NCBI GenBank assembly: GCA_918244965.1
Contig: CAKJYC010000056.1
Span: forward strand, 1 to 39,209
DNA: 39,209 bases
DNA from: Clostridiales bacterium
GTDB taxonomy: Bacteria > Bacillota > Clostridia > Christensenellales > CAG-138
Direction of reading: 5' to 3'
Shown here: positions 30,749 to 39,209 of the stretch, in pieces
How the letters are laid out: each line of letters starts with the position of its first letter
Numbering within the stretch: the stretch's first letter is position 1
Program-made: the position numbers and the translations under genes
Notes under the pieces: model-generated
What the model was told of the DNA's origin: nothing
What the model saw: the letters and a program-made list of their open reading frames with translations, nothing else
Databases searched by the model: none

Positions 30749-31984
30749 TTATTTGATCCTGCCGCTGGCTTCGAGCGCCGCAAGGTCCGGCTCGCACAGG
30801 AACGGCTCGCCCGCAGCCTTCAGCGCGTTGCTGACGTCCTTTAAACCGCTGCCGGTCGAGATCACGGTCACCGTCTCATCCGGGCGGATCAGGCCTTCCT
30901 TGACGGCGCGCACGACGCCTGCCGTCGCGGTCACGCCCGCAGGCTCGCCGAACACGCCTTCGGTCCGGCCCAGAAGCCGCATCGCGGCAAGGATCTCGTC
31001 GTCGGTCACGGCGATCCAGCGCCCGCCGCTGTTTTTGACCGCGCGCAGGGCCTTTTTCGGATTTCTCGGTACGCCGACGGCGATGCTGTCCGCAAGCGTG
31101 TTCTCCGGCGTCGGCACGAGGTCGCGGTCGTTGTTCGCCGCGTCCACGAACGGGCAGCAGCCGGTGGACTGCACGCCGAGGATCTTCGGAATGCGGTCGA
31201 GCATGCCCATCTCGTACAGATCACGGAAACCGTTGTACACGCCGCCGATCGTGCAGCCGTCGCCGACGGACACCGCGACCCAGTCGGTCGGCTCCCAGCG
31301 CAGCTGCTCCGCGATCTCCAGCGCGACGGTCTTTTTGCCTTCGGTCAGGATCGGGTTGATGCCTGCGTTGCGGTTGTAGAAGCCCCACTTTTCGATCGCG
31401 GCCTTGCTTAACTCAAAGGTCTGGCGATAGTCGCCCTTGACCGAAATGACGTTCGCCCCGAAGATCAGAAGCTGCGCGACCTTGCCCTTCGGCGCGCGCT
31501 CCGGCACAAAGATCACGGTCTTGAGTCCCATGCGCGCCGCGTTGCCCGCACAGGAGCTTGCCGCGTTGCCGGTGGAGGAGCAGCAGATCGTGTCGTAACC
31601 CAGCTCGATCGCCTTTGCCACCGCCACGCCGCTTGCGCGATCCTTCAAAGACGCGGTCGGATTGATGCCGTCGTCCTTGATGTACAGCTTGCGAAGACCC
31701 AGCTCGTCGCCGAGCCGCAGGCTCTCATACAGCGGCGTCCAGCCGATGCGCAAAAACTTCGACAGGCCCTCGCCTTTGAGCGGCATCAGCGCCCGATAGC
31801 GCCACATGCTGTTGTCGCGATCGGCCTTTAAGCTGTCGCGGTTCAGCGCCTTTTTGACCTCGTCGTAGTCGAACAGAATGTCCAGAATGCCCTTCTCGCC
31901 GCAGGCGGGGCAGGTCATCAGCTCCGGTCCGTAGGGGTATTCTCTGCCGCACAGGGTGCAGCGATAGCCGTACACGCGTCTCAT
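30749..31984 (-). CDS. thrC: Threonine synthase-like PLP enzyme with N-terminal zinc ribbon
   Basis: A 411-aa fold-type II PLP enzyme, start ATG 31984 with AAGGAG. The N-terminal ribbon has four cysteines (C9, C12, C25, C28 in CTLC and CPAC). Lys114 in NPTASLKDRAS binds PLP; SSTGNAASSCAGNAA is the substrate loop. Threonine synthase makes threonine from phosphohomoserine. The same fold and ribbon also occur in 2,3-diaminopropionate ammonia lyases and other side-chain lyases, and the neighbouring ssnA-ygfK-xdh cluster often includes such an enzyme. No homoserine kinase lies near. It may be called thrC or a lyase of the cluster. Confidence 0.75.
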   Translation of the reverse strand: MRRVYGYRCTLCGREYPYGPELMTCPACGEKGILDILFDYDEVKKALNRDSLKADRDNSMWRYRALMPLKGEGLSKFLRIGWTPLYESLRLGDELGLRKLYIKDDGINPTASLKDRASGVAVAKAIELGYDTICCSSTGNAASSCAGNAARMGLKTVIFVPERAPKGKVAQLLIFGANVISVKGDYRQTFELSKAAIEKWGFYNRNAGINPILTEGKKTVALEIAEQLRWEPTDWVAVSVGDGCTIGGVYNGFRDLYEMGMLDRIPKILGVQSTGCCPFVDAANNDRDLVPTPENTLADSIAVGVPRNPKKALRAVKNSGGRWIAVTDDEILAAMRLLGRTEGVFGEPAGVTATAGVVRAVKEGLIRPDETVTVISTGSGLKDVSNALKAAGEPFLCEPDLAALEASGRIK

Positions 31985-32012
31985 GGTTTCGCTCCTTTTC
32001 GATGGTATCCTT

Positions 32013-32041
32013 ATCATACACCGCAGCGGCCCGCTTTGCAA
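32013..32041 (-). promoter_or_regulatory. Promoter of the threonine synthase gene
   Basis: On the minus strand TTGCAA (32041-32036), 17 bases, TATGAT (32018-32013). Confidence 0.65.
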
Positions 32042-32086
32042 GTGCGGATCGGGCAAAAAAGGTATCTTCAAATGCGCCGGAAACGG

Positions 32087-32115
32087 TTGCGCTTGCATGC
32101 AAAATCATGTATACT
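32087..32115 (+). promoter_or_regulatory. Promoter of the ssnA-ygfK-xdh operon
   Basis: TTGCGC (32087-32092), exactly 17 bases, TATACT (32110-32115), then GAGGGAG before ATG 32152. The spacer contains TTGCATGCAA, a short palindrome that could be an operator. Confidence 0.75.
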
Positions 32116-32151
32116 GGATACATAAATATTACATTGAGGGAGTGTGGCTTT

Positions 32152-33480
32152 ATGATCCTGATCGGAAACGGAAGGTTGCTCACCAGAAACGGCGCGGAAT
32201 TCTTTGAGAACGGCGCGGTCGCGGTCGACGGACGGTTTGTGAAGGAGGTCGGTGAAACGGCGGCAATGCGCGCAAAGTACCCCGACGCGGAGTGGATCGA
32301 CGCAAAGGGCGGCGTGATCATGCCGGGTCTGATCAACATGCACAACCACATCTACAGCGCGTTTGCAAGAGGCCTCAGCATCCGCGGCTACGATCCGCAC
32401 AACTTCAACGATATCCTGGAGGGCATGTGGTGGAAGATCGACCGCTGCCTCACCAAAGAAAACGATTATCTGTCCGCAAAGGCGGTGTATGCCGACTGCA
32501 TCAAAAACGGCGTGACGACCGTGTTCGACCACCACGCGAGCTTCTTTGACATTCCGGGTTCGCTCGACGAGATCCATGCAGCCGCAAAGGAATGCGGCGT
32601 GCGCACCTCGCTCTGCTATGAGGTGTCCGATCGCGACGGCGAGGAAAAGCGGATGCAGTCGATCCTCGAAAACGAGCGCTTCATCAAAAAGGCGGCGGCG
32701 GACGACAGCGATATGGTGAAGGGCATGATGGGCCTGCACGCGGCGTTCACGCTGTCCGACCGGACCTTGGAGGACTGCCTTGCGCACGGCGGAAAGGAAG
32801 CGGGCTTCCATGTGCACTGCGCCGAGGGGCCGGGGGACCTGCAGGATTCCCTCAATAAGTACGGAAAGCGCATCATTTCGCGCTTCTATGACGCGGGGAT
32901 CCTCGGCAACAAAACGCTTGCGATCCACTGCGTCCACATCAACAAGGCGGAGATGGAGCTCATAAAGGCGACCGACACCGCCGTTGTGCACAATCCCGAA
33001 TCCAACATGGGCAACGCGGTCGGCTGCGGCCCGGTCATCCATATGAAAAAGCTGGGGCTTTTGCTCGGTCTCGGCACCGACGGCTACACGAACGACATGC
33101 TCGAAAGCTACAAGGTCGGCAACATCATCCACAAGCATCATCTGTGCGATCCGACCGTCGCATGGGGCGAGATCCCGGATATGCTGTTCAACGGCAACGC
33201 GGCGATCGCGGGACGGTATTTCAACGCGCCGCTCGGCGTTCTGAAGCCCGGCGCGTACGCGGACGTCATCGTGACGGATTACGATCCGCTGACGCCGATG
33301 GACGGGAACAACGCAAATTCGCACATTCTGTTCGGCATGAACGGTCGAAGCGTCGTCACGACGATGTGCAACGGCCGCGTGCTGATGAAGGACCGCGAGC
33401 TTCTGGTCTGTGACGAACGGGAGCTCATGGCAAAGTGCCGCGAGAGCGCGAAAAAGCTCTGGGCGGCGGTCAACGCATAA
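32152..33480 (+). CDS. ssnA: SsnA-like amidohydrolase
   Basis: A 442-aa metal-dependent hydrolase. MPGLINMHNHIYSAFARGL has the first HxH metal ligands, DHHASF and HVHCAEGPGDLQ and AIHCVHI bring further His ligands, and GLGTDGYT the conserved Asp. SsnA-family proteins are encoded with YgfK and the selenium-dependent hydroxylase and are named putative selenium metabolism/aminohydrolases; a guanine or purine deaminase-type reaction is likely. Its length equals the family's. It begins the operon with ygfK 22 bases away. The substrate has not been shown. Confidence 0.85.
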   Translation: MILIGNGRLLTRNGAEFFENGAVAVDGRFVKEVGETAAMRAKYPDAEWIDAKGGVIMPGLINMHNHIYSAFARGLSIRGYDPHNFNDILEGMWWKIDRCLTKENDYLSAKAVYADCIKNGVTTVFDHHASFFDIPGSLDEIHAAAKECGVRTSLCYEVSDRDGEEKRMQSILENERFIKKAAADDSDMVKGMMGLHAAFTLSDRTLEDCLAHGGKEAGFHVHCAEGPGDLQDSLNKYGKRIISRFYDAGILGNKTLAIHCVHINKAEMELIKATDTAVVHNPESNMGNAVGCGPVIHMKKLGLLLGLGTDGYTNDMLESYKVGNIIHKHHLCDPTVAWGEIPDMLFNGNAAIAGRYFNAPLGVLKPGAYADVIVTDYDPLTPMDGNNANSHILFGMNGRSVVTTMCNGRVLMKDRELLVCDERELMAKCRESAKKLWAAVNA

Positions 33481-33501
33481 GGGGTACAGGAGGAATACAG
33501 T

Positions 33502-36477
33502 ATGTCCGATCGAATGACGCCGATCCCGTTTCGGGAGTTGATGGAATGGGTCCTGAAGGAGTACAAAACCGGCAGCGTGTTCGGGGTCAGACGCCCGTAT
33601 ACGCCCGTGCCGGGAAAGATGCTCACGATCTTCGGCGAGACGATGGAAACGCCGTTCGGTCCCGCCGCGGGTCCGAACACGCAGCTTACGCAGAATATTC
33701 TCGCCGCGTACTATGCGGGCGCGCGCTTCTTTGAGCTCAAGACCGTGCAAATCATGGACGGCGACGAGCTGGCGGCGTGCATCGGAAAGCCGTGCATCGT
33801 GGCGAAGGACGAGTGCTACAACTGCGAATGGTCGACCGAGCTGACCGTGCCGGAAGCGCTGAACGAATACGTCAAGGCGTGGTTCATGCTGAAGCTGTTC
33901 ACCAAAGAATTCGGCTGGGGCGACCCGAACGGATTCATCTTCAACATGAGCGTCGGCTACGACTTTGCGGGCGTCACGTCCCCGAAGATCGACGCGTTCA
34001 TCGAGGGTCTGAAGGACGCAAGCGCGACCGCGATCTGGGCCGAGTGCATGGAATGGACGCGGGCGAACCTCGACCGCTTTACGAACGTCGACGAAGCCTA
34101 TCTTGCCGCGATCAATCCGCACGTTTGCACCTCGATCACGCTGTCGACCCTGCACGGCTGCCCGCCGCAGGAGATCGAGCGGATCGCAGGGTATCTGATC
34201 GACGTCAAGAAGCTGAATACGTTTGTCAAGTGCAACCCGACGATCCTCGGCTACGCGTATGCGAGAAAGACGCTCGACGATCTCGGCTTCGATTACATCG
34301 TATTTGACGAGCATCATTTCAACGAGGACCTGCAGTACCGCGACGCCGTGCCGATGTTCCGCCGTCTGCTTGCGCTGGCGGCGAAAAACGGCGTCACCTT
34401 CGGGCTGAAGCTATCGAACACCTTCCCGGTCGACGTCACGCGGGGCGAGCTTCCGAGCAATGAAATGTACATGTCCGGCCGTTCGCTCTATCCGCTGACG
34501 ATCGAGATGGCAAAGCGCATGAGCGAGGAATTCGACGGAAAGCTCAGACTGTCGTTTTCGGGCGGCATCGACGCGTTCAACATCGCGGATCTGTTCAGGG
34601 CGGGCATCTGGCCGATCACGCTTGCAACGACGATTCTGAAGCCCGGCGGCTATCAGCGGCTCGAACAGCTCGGACATATCTGCGACGCGATCCCCTACGA
34701 ACCGTTCACCGGCGTGAAGGTCGGCGCGGTCGCGCAGTTATCGAAGCAGGCGCGCGCATCGGTGCGCAATATGAAGCCCGTCAAGCCGCAGCCCGCAAGA
34801 AAGCTGACAGATCGGGTCCCGCTGTTTGACTGCTTCACCGCGCCGTGTACGCACGGCTGCCCGATCGGTCAGGACATTCCGCAGTACATCGAAATGGTCG
34901 GCAAGGGCAATTACGACGGCGCGCTGCGCCTGATCGTCGAAAAGAACCCGCTGCCGTTCATCACCGGCACGATCTGCCCGCACCATTGCGCGGACAAGTG
35001 CACGCGCAGCTTTTACGAGGAGTCGGTCCGCATCCGCAGGGCCAAGCGCACCGCGGCGGAGTACGGCTTCGACGCGCTGCTGAAGGGCTTGAAGCCCGCA
35101 GCGCCGAACGGAAAGAGGGTCGCCGTGATCGGCGGCGGTCCCGCGGGCATGGCGGCGGCGTTCTTCCTTGCGCGGCAGGGCGCTTGCGTGACGCTGTTTG
35201 AAAAGAGAGAGAAGCTCGGCGGCATCGTGCGCTATGTCATCCCGGCGTTCCGCATCGGCGACGACGCGATCGACAGCGACGCGAAGATCCTCGAAACGAT
35301 GGGCGTCGACGTCCGGCTGAACATGCCCGCGCCGAAGGCCGACGCGCTGTTTGCAGATGGGTATACCGACGTCGTCTATGCGGTCGGCGCATGGGCCGAA
35401 GGCCGGATGCAGCTTGAAAAGGGCGAGGCAATGAACGTCATTCGGTTCCTCGAACGCAGCAAGGCCGGTACGCTCGAACCGCTCGGCGAGAACGTGATCG
35501 TCATCGGCGGCGGCAACACCGCAATGGACGCCGCGCGCGCGGCCAAGCGTGAAAAGGGCGTCAAAAACGTGCGTCTGGTGTATCGCCGCACCGCACGGTA
35601 CATGCCGGCCGACGAGGAGGAGCTGCAGCTTGCAAAGGAGGACGGCGTACTGTTCTGCGAGCTTCTGGCGCCGGTCGCCTTTGAAAACGGACGGCTGCTG
35701 TGCAGCGTGATGCGCCTCGGAGAACCGGACGCGTCGGGCCGCCGTTCGCCGGTCGAAACGGGCGAAACGATCGGGCTTCCGTGCGATACGCTGATCGCGG
35801 CGGTCGGCGAAAAGGTCGAGACCGCGCTCTTTGCGGACAACGGCATTGCGTTGAACGCGCGCGGCAGGGTAGAAACCGACGCGAATCTTGAGACGAGCCG
35901 CAAGCACGTCTACGTCGTCGGCGACTGCAACCGCAGCCCCGCAACCGTTGTCGAGGGCATTGCGGACGCGCGCAGGGTCGCGGACGCGATCGTCGGCAAG
36001 TACGAATACGGCATCTGCGCCTGCGGCAGCACGACCGAAGAGGCGTGCTTTGAAAAACAGGGCATTCTGAAGGATTACGAGCAGGCGGAGAAGGAGCGCG
36101 GGCGCTGCCTCTCCTGCGGCACGGTCTGCGAGTGCTGCGTGCAGGTCTGTCCGAACCGCGCAAACGTCGCGATCCGCGTGCCCGGCAAGCAGAAGCCGCA
36201 GATCCTGCACGTCGACCGGATGTGCAACGAGTGCGGCAACTGTCTCGTGTTCTGCCCCTACGACTCGAAGCCGTACAGGGAGAAATTCACATTGTTTGCG
36301 ACGGAAGCCGAGTTCGACGGCTCCGGGAACAAGGGCTTTCTGCCACTCTCCGATCGCGTCGTGAAGCTGCGGCTGGACGGGGTGCAGACGGTCGATCTCG
36401 ACCGCGATCCGATCGACCCGGACGCAAAGGCGCTGATCGAAGCGGTGCTGAACGATTACCATTATTTGATCGGCTGA
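33502..36477 (+). CDS. ygfK: YgfK: putative selenate reductase-like flavin/Fe-S oxidoreductase
   Basis: A 991-aa multidomain oxidoreductase similar to YgfK (about 1030 in E. coli). Residues 1-420 hold a dihydroorotate dehydrogenase-like TIM barrel (FGPAAGPNTQLTQNI, VKCNPTILGYAYARKTL). Cysteines in CFTAPCTHGCPIG and CPHHCADKC form an Fe-S site near 450-510. Residues 535-860 are a GltD-like FAD/NAD(P) domain (VAVIGGGPAGMAAAFFL; VIVIGGGNTAMDAARAA). The C-terminus carries CLSCGTVCECCVQVC and CNECGNCLVFC, two more clusters. The name selenate reductase is historic; the likely role is to pass electrons between NAD(P)H and the adjacent molybdenum hydroxylase during purine breakdown. An internal GltD-like unit is typical. 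Confidence 0.9.
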   Translation: MSDRMTPIPFRELMEWVLKEYKTGSVFGVRRPYTPVPGKMLTIFGETMETPFGPAAGPNTQLTQNILAAYYAGARFFELKTVQIMDGDELAACIGKPCIVAKDECYNCEWSTELTVPEALNEYVKAWFMLKLFTKEFGWGDPNGFIFNMSVGYDFAGVTSPKIDAFIEGLKDASATAIWAECMEWTRANLDRFTNVDEAYLAAINPHVCTSITLSTLHGCPPQEIERIAGYLIDVKKLNTFVKCNPTILGYAYARKTLDDLGFDYIVFDEHHFNEDLQYRDAVPMFRRLLALAAKNGVTFGLKLSNTFPVDVTRGELPSNEMYMSGRSLYPLTIEMAKRMSEEFDGKLRLSFSGGIDAFNIADLFRAGIWPITLATTILKPGGYQRLEQLGHICDAIPYEPFTGVKVGAVAQLSKQARASVRNMKPVKPQPARKLTDRVPLFDCFTAPCTHGCPIGQDIPQYIEMVGKGNYDGALRLIVEKNPLPFITGTICPHHCADKCTRSFYEESVRIRRAKRTAAEYGFDALLKGLKPAAPNGKRVAVIGGGPAGMAAAFFLARQGACVTLFEKREKLGGIVRYVIPAFRIGDDAIDSDAKILETMGVDVRLNMPAPKADALFADGYTDVVYAVGAWAEGRMQLEKGEAMNVIRFLERSKAGTLEPLGENVIVIGGGNTAMDAARAAKREKGVKNVRLVYRRTARYMPADEEELQLAKEDGVLFCELLAPVAFENGRLLCSVMRLGEPDASGRRSPVETGETIGLPCDTLIAAVGEKVETALFADNGIALNARGRVETDANLETSRKHVYVVGDCNRSPATVVEGIADARRVADAIVGKYEYGICACGSTTEEACFEKQGILKDYEQAEKERGRCLSCGTVCECCVQVCPNRANVAIRVPGKQKPQILHVDRMCNECGNCLVFCPYDSKPYREKFTLFATEAEFDGSGNKGFLPLSDRVVKLRLDGVQTVDLDRDPIDPDAKALIEAVLNDYHYLIG

Positions 36478-36496
36478 GATGCCGAAAGGAGCGACC

Positions 36497-39061
36497 ATGG
36501 CGAGCTTCACGGTCAACGGACGGGTCGTGACCTGTCCCGAAAACAAGAAACTGATCCGCTTTCTGCGCGACGATCTGCGCCTCACGAGTGTCAAAAACGG
36601 TTGCTCGGAGGGCGCGTGCGGCACGTGCACCGTCCTGATCGACGGCAAGGCGACGAAGGCCTGCGTGCAGCAGACCGACCGTCTGGAGGGCAAGCACATC
36701 GTCACCTGCGAGGGTCTGACCCCGCGCGAACGCGCCGTCTACGCCTACGCGTTCACCGAGGCGGGCGCGGTGCAGTGCGGCTTCTGCACGCCCGGCATGG
36801 TGATGGCGGCGAAGGCGCTTCTCGATCGCGAGCCGGACCCGACGCTGCAGCAGATCAAGGACGCGATCCGCATGAACATCTGCCGCTGCACCGGCTATAA
36901 AAAGATCGAAGAGGCGATCCTGCTGGCCGCCGAGGTGTTCCGCACCGGCGCTGACGTGCCGCAGCGGAAGCTCAAGGGCGTCGTGGGTGAGAATCTCGAC
37001 CGCGTCGACGCCGCGCCCAAGGCGCTCGGCGACGCGCAGTACGCGGACGATCTGTACCTTGACGGCATGCTGTACGGCACGGCAAAGCGGAGCGACTATC
37101 CGCGCGCCCGCGTGCTTGCGATCGACACAAGCGCGGCAAAGGCAGCGCCAGGCGTCGTGTGCGTGCTGACGGCAGCGGACATCCCCGGCACGGTCAAGAT
37201 CGGGCATCTCAAGCAGGATTACGACGTCATGATCCCGGTGGGGGCGATCACGCATTTTTTGGGCGACGCGATCGCGCTGGTCGCTGCCGGGACCGAGGCG
37301 CAGGCACGCGCCGCGGCGGCGCTCGTCAGGGTGGAGTATGAACCGCTGCCCGCCGTGCTCGACATGACGGAGGGATTGAAGGACGAGATCCTTGTGCACG
37401 CGTCGAACGGCACCAACGTGCTTTCGCACGAGCATCTGGTCCGCGGCAATGCGGACGAGGCGATCCGAAACAGCAAATACGTCGTGACGCATCACTACTC
37501 GACGCCGCCTACGGACCACGCGTTTCTGGAGCCGGAGTGCGCGGTCGCGGTGCGCGAGGGCGACGGCATGCGCATCTTCTCCGGCGATCAGGGCGTTTAC
37601 CAGACGCGCAGGGAATGCGCACAGATGCTGGGCTTGCCGCAGGAGAAGGTCCGCGTCACGGCCATGATGGTCGGCGGCGGCTTCGGCGGCAAGGAGGACA
37701 TGAGCGTGCAGCATCACGCGACGCTTTTAGCCTGGCACACGGGCCGTCCCGTCAAGGTCGCGTTCTCGCGCGCCGAGAGCCTTCTCATTCACCCGAAGCG
37801 GCACGCCATGGAGATGGAATTCACGACCGCCTGCGATGAAAACGGCTGTCTGACCGGCATGAAGGCGACGCTGATCAGTGACACCGGCGCGTACGCCTCG
37901 CTCGGCGGACCGGTGCTGCAGCGCGCATGCACGCATGCCGCGGGCCCGTACAACTATCAGAACATCGACATCGACGGCAAGGCGATCTATACGAACAATC
38001 CGCCCGCCGGGGCGTTCCGCGGCTTCGGCGTCACGCAGAGCTGCTTTGCGACCGAGTGCAATCTGAACGAGCTTGCAAAGCTCGTCGGCATCTCGGCGTT
38101 CGAGATCCGCTACCGCAACGCGATCCGGCCCGGCCAGGTGCTGCCGAACGGACAGATCGCCGACGAAACGACGGCGTTGGTCGAAACGCTCGACGCCGCG
38201 CGTCCGATCCTCGAACGCGATCCGAAGGCGGGCATCGCCTGCGCCATGAAGAACGCGGGCCTCGGCGTCGGCATTCCGGACACCGGGCGCTGCCGCATCG
38301 AGGTGCTGCACGGCGAAGTGTATCTGCATTCGTCCGCCGCGTGCATCGGGCAGGGCATGGGAACCGTGCAGACGCAGATGGCGGCGGAGATTTTGAAGAT
38401 CCCGCACGAACGGGTGCATTACTGCACGCCGGACACCGCGCTTGCGCCGGATTCGGGCAACACCACCGCGTCGCGGCAGACGCTGTTCACCGGCGAGGCG
38501 GTCGTGCGCGCAGCAAAGCAGGTGCTGGAAGCGCTGGAGCAGGAGGGCTCGTGGGAGGCGCTTGACGGACGGTCGTTTGTCGGCGAGTACACGGGCGTCA
38601 CCGATAAGCTCGGCAGCGACAAGCCCAATCCCGTTTCGCACATCGCCTACGGCTACGCAACGCACGTCGTCGAGCTGAACGACGACGGCACGCTGAAGCG
38701 CGTCACCGCGATCCACGATCTCGGCGTGGCGGTCAATCCGCGCGCGGCCGAGGGACAGATCGAGGGCGGCGTCGTGATGGGGCTCGGCTACGCGCTGACC
38801 GAGGATTTCCCGCTCAAGGACGGCAGGCCGACCGCAAAGTACGGCACGCTGGGGCTGTTCCGCGCGGACAAGACGCCGGAGGTTCAAGCGATCCTTGTCG
38901 AAAAGGCGACCAAGGACGGGCTTGCCTGCGGGGCAAAGGGCATCGGCGAGATCTGCACGATCCCGACCGCGCCCGCCGTGCAGAACGCGTACATGAACCG
39001 CGACGGCGAATTCCGCACGGTCCTGCCGCTTGTCAACACACCGTATTCCAAAAAGAAATAA
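36497..39061 (+). CDS. xdh: Selenium-dependent molybdenum hydroxylase (xanthine dehydrogenase-like)
   Basis: An 854-aa protein with AAAGGAG seven bases before ATG 36497 (ATG 36479, overlapping the ygfK stop, is less likely). Residues 1-160 are the 2x[2Fe-2S] part: CSEGACGTC and CGFCTPGM with CRCTGYKKI. A short link leads to the molybdopterin part (from about 165): VGGGFGGKEDMSVQHHA and AFRGFGVTQ bind the pterin, and GAKGIGEICTIPTAP near the end has the catalytic Glu. There is no FAD domain between, as in the Se-dependent XDH family in clostridia. It hydroxylates a purine or N-heterocycle. Selenium is a labile ligand, not a selenocysteine, and no in-frame TGA is present. YgfK would be the electron acceptor. 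Confidence 0.88.
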   Translation: MASFTVNGRVVTCPENKKLIRFLRDDLRLTSVKNGCSEGACGTCTVLIDGKATKACVQQTDRLEGKHIVTCEGLTPRERAVYAYAFTEAGAVQCGFCTPGMVMAAKALLDREPDPTLQQIKDAIRMNICRCTGYKKIEEAILLAAEVFRTGADVPQRKLKGVVGENLDRVDAAPKALGDAQYADDLYLDGMLYGTAKRSDYPRARVLAIDTSAAKAAPGVVCVLTAADIPGTVKIGHLKQDYDVMIPVGAITHFLGDAIALVAAGTEAQARAAAALVRVEYEPLPAVLDMTEGLKDEILVHASNGTNVLSHEHLVRGNADEAIRNSKYVVTHHYSTPPTDHAFLEPECAVAVREGDGMRIFSGDQGVYQTRRECAQMLGLPQEKVRVTAMMVGGGFGGKEDMSVQHHATLLAWHTGRPVKVAFSRAESLLIHPKRHAMEMEFTTACDENGCLTGMKATLISDTGAYASLGGPVLQRACTHAAGPYNYQNIDIDGKAIYTNNPPAGAFRGFGVTQSCFATECNLNELAKLVGISAFEIRYRNAIRPGQVLPNGQIADETTALVETLDAARPILERDPKAGIACAMKNAGLGVGIPDTGRCRIEVLHGEVYLHSSAACIGQGMGTVQTQMAAEILKIPHERVHYCTPDTALAPDSGNTTASRQTLFTGEAVVRAAKQVLEALEQEGSWEALDGRSFVGEYTGVTDKLGSDKPNPVSHIAYGYATHVVELNDDGTLKRVTAIHDLGVAVNPRAAEGQIEGGVVMGLGYALTEDFPLKDGRPTAKYGTLGLFRADKTPEVQAILVEKATKDGLACGAKGIGEICTIPTAPAVQNAYMNRDGEFRTVLPLVNTPYSKKK

Positions 39062-39083
39062 ACAGCAATGATGAATTGTCAAA

Positions 39084-39209
39084 CTAAGTGCAACACTGAG
39101 AGATAGAAAGATCAAACAAATCAACCGGTTTATTGAAGCCGAGAACTTTCTTGGGCCTGGCGTTGATCAACGCCAGGTTCTTTTTCAGCGTTGCCGGACT
39201 GACCCTTGA
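39084..39209 (-). CDS. IS30-family transposase, C-terminal fragment (cut by window end)
   Basis: The last 41 codons on the minus strand read NLALINARPKKVLGFNKPVD, the conserved end of IS30-family DDE transposases (N-x-RP-x-K-x-LG-F). The stop is at 39084-39086. The rest lies beyond the window. The IS begins about 10-15 bases right of the xdh stop (likely end near 39075, TTGTCAAACTAAGTGCAACA), so it has come to rest directly behind the molybdenum hydroxylase cluster. Confidence 0.75.
   Translation of the reverse strand, partial: SRVSPATLKKNLALINARPKKVLGFNKPVDLFDLSISQCCT

Noticed and set aside
32068..34317. 749-codon open frame on the minus strand
   Set aside because: Shadow of ssnA and ygfK; long open antisense frames arise from codon bias here. 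The same holds for those at 34,738-36,705, 36,287-37,717 and 37,727-39,124.
36497..39061. Selenocysteine in the molybdenum hydroxylase
   Set aside because: No in-frame TGA; selenium in this family is a labile ligand, not a coded residue.

Overview
The window is a chromosomal segment of a low-abundance-type gut Firmicute (class Clostridia inferred; species not identifiable). It falls into two parts of different composition. Positions 1 to about 23,400 are AT-rich to mixed and carry mobile and accessory genes. Positions 23,400 to 39,061 are clearly GC-rich and carry housekeeping and metabolic genes. Firmicute affiliation rests on the holB-ricT-decarboxylase neighbourhood (as in the Bacillus yaaO-tmk-holB-yaaT region), strong GGAGG ribosome sites, and TnpV and Cys-rich-KTR families typical of clostridial mobile elements.

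Left arm, 1-4,383: plasmid-like maintenance and transfer module. It has an actin-like ParM and a small ParR-like partner, a structured intergenic region that is the best oriT candidate, a MobC-like protein, a MOBP-type relaxase and a small conserved tail gene. Next, on the minus strand (14,299 down to 4,386), is a long sigma-factor-led unit: sigma factor, DUF4367-like anti-sigma factor, two small secreted proteins, lipoprotein, double-length ABC permease, second lipoprotein, ABC ATPase, CARDB-like surface protein and a zinc-ribbon KTR protein. The order and spacing suggest an envelope-sensing or peptide-handling system.

Defence island, 14,400-22,990, all plus strand: (i) a 2-TM membrane protein with a small basic partner; (ii) a Gabija-type pair, OLD/TOPRIM nuclease GajA overlapping UvrD-like helicase GajB; (iii) a proteasome/HslV-like Ntn-hydrolase followed by a strongly folding RNA element, a possible 57-aa ORF and a 221-aa unknown protein; (iv) a complete retron: sigma70-type promoter, msr-msd RNA with 10-bp a1/a2 arms, St85/Ec86-type nucleoside-deoxyribosyltransferase-like effector, and reverse transcriptase with NAxxH and YADD motifs. 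A perfect terminator ends the island. TnpV and a tRNA-Asn(GUU) gene, whose 3' end faces the island, follow; the tRNA is the likely integration site of the element, although no integrase lies inside the window.

Right arm: a 2-TM protein, holB and ricT; a convergent Orn/Lys/Arg decarboxylase; tfoX-like; serC-serA; a small membrane protein; a convergent threonine synthase; and, from a divergent promoter, ssnA-ygfK-xdh, a selenium-dependent molybdenum hydroxylase cluster for purine or related heterocycle catabolism. The window ends inside the 3' part of an IS30-family transposase abutting this cluster.

The most interesting parts are the retron, whose RNA can be delimited from sequence alone and whose a2 arm overlaps the effector's only ribosome site, and the uncharacterised Ntn-hydrolase/structured RNA/221-aa set placed between Gabija and the retron.
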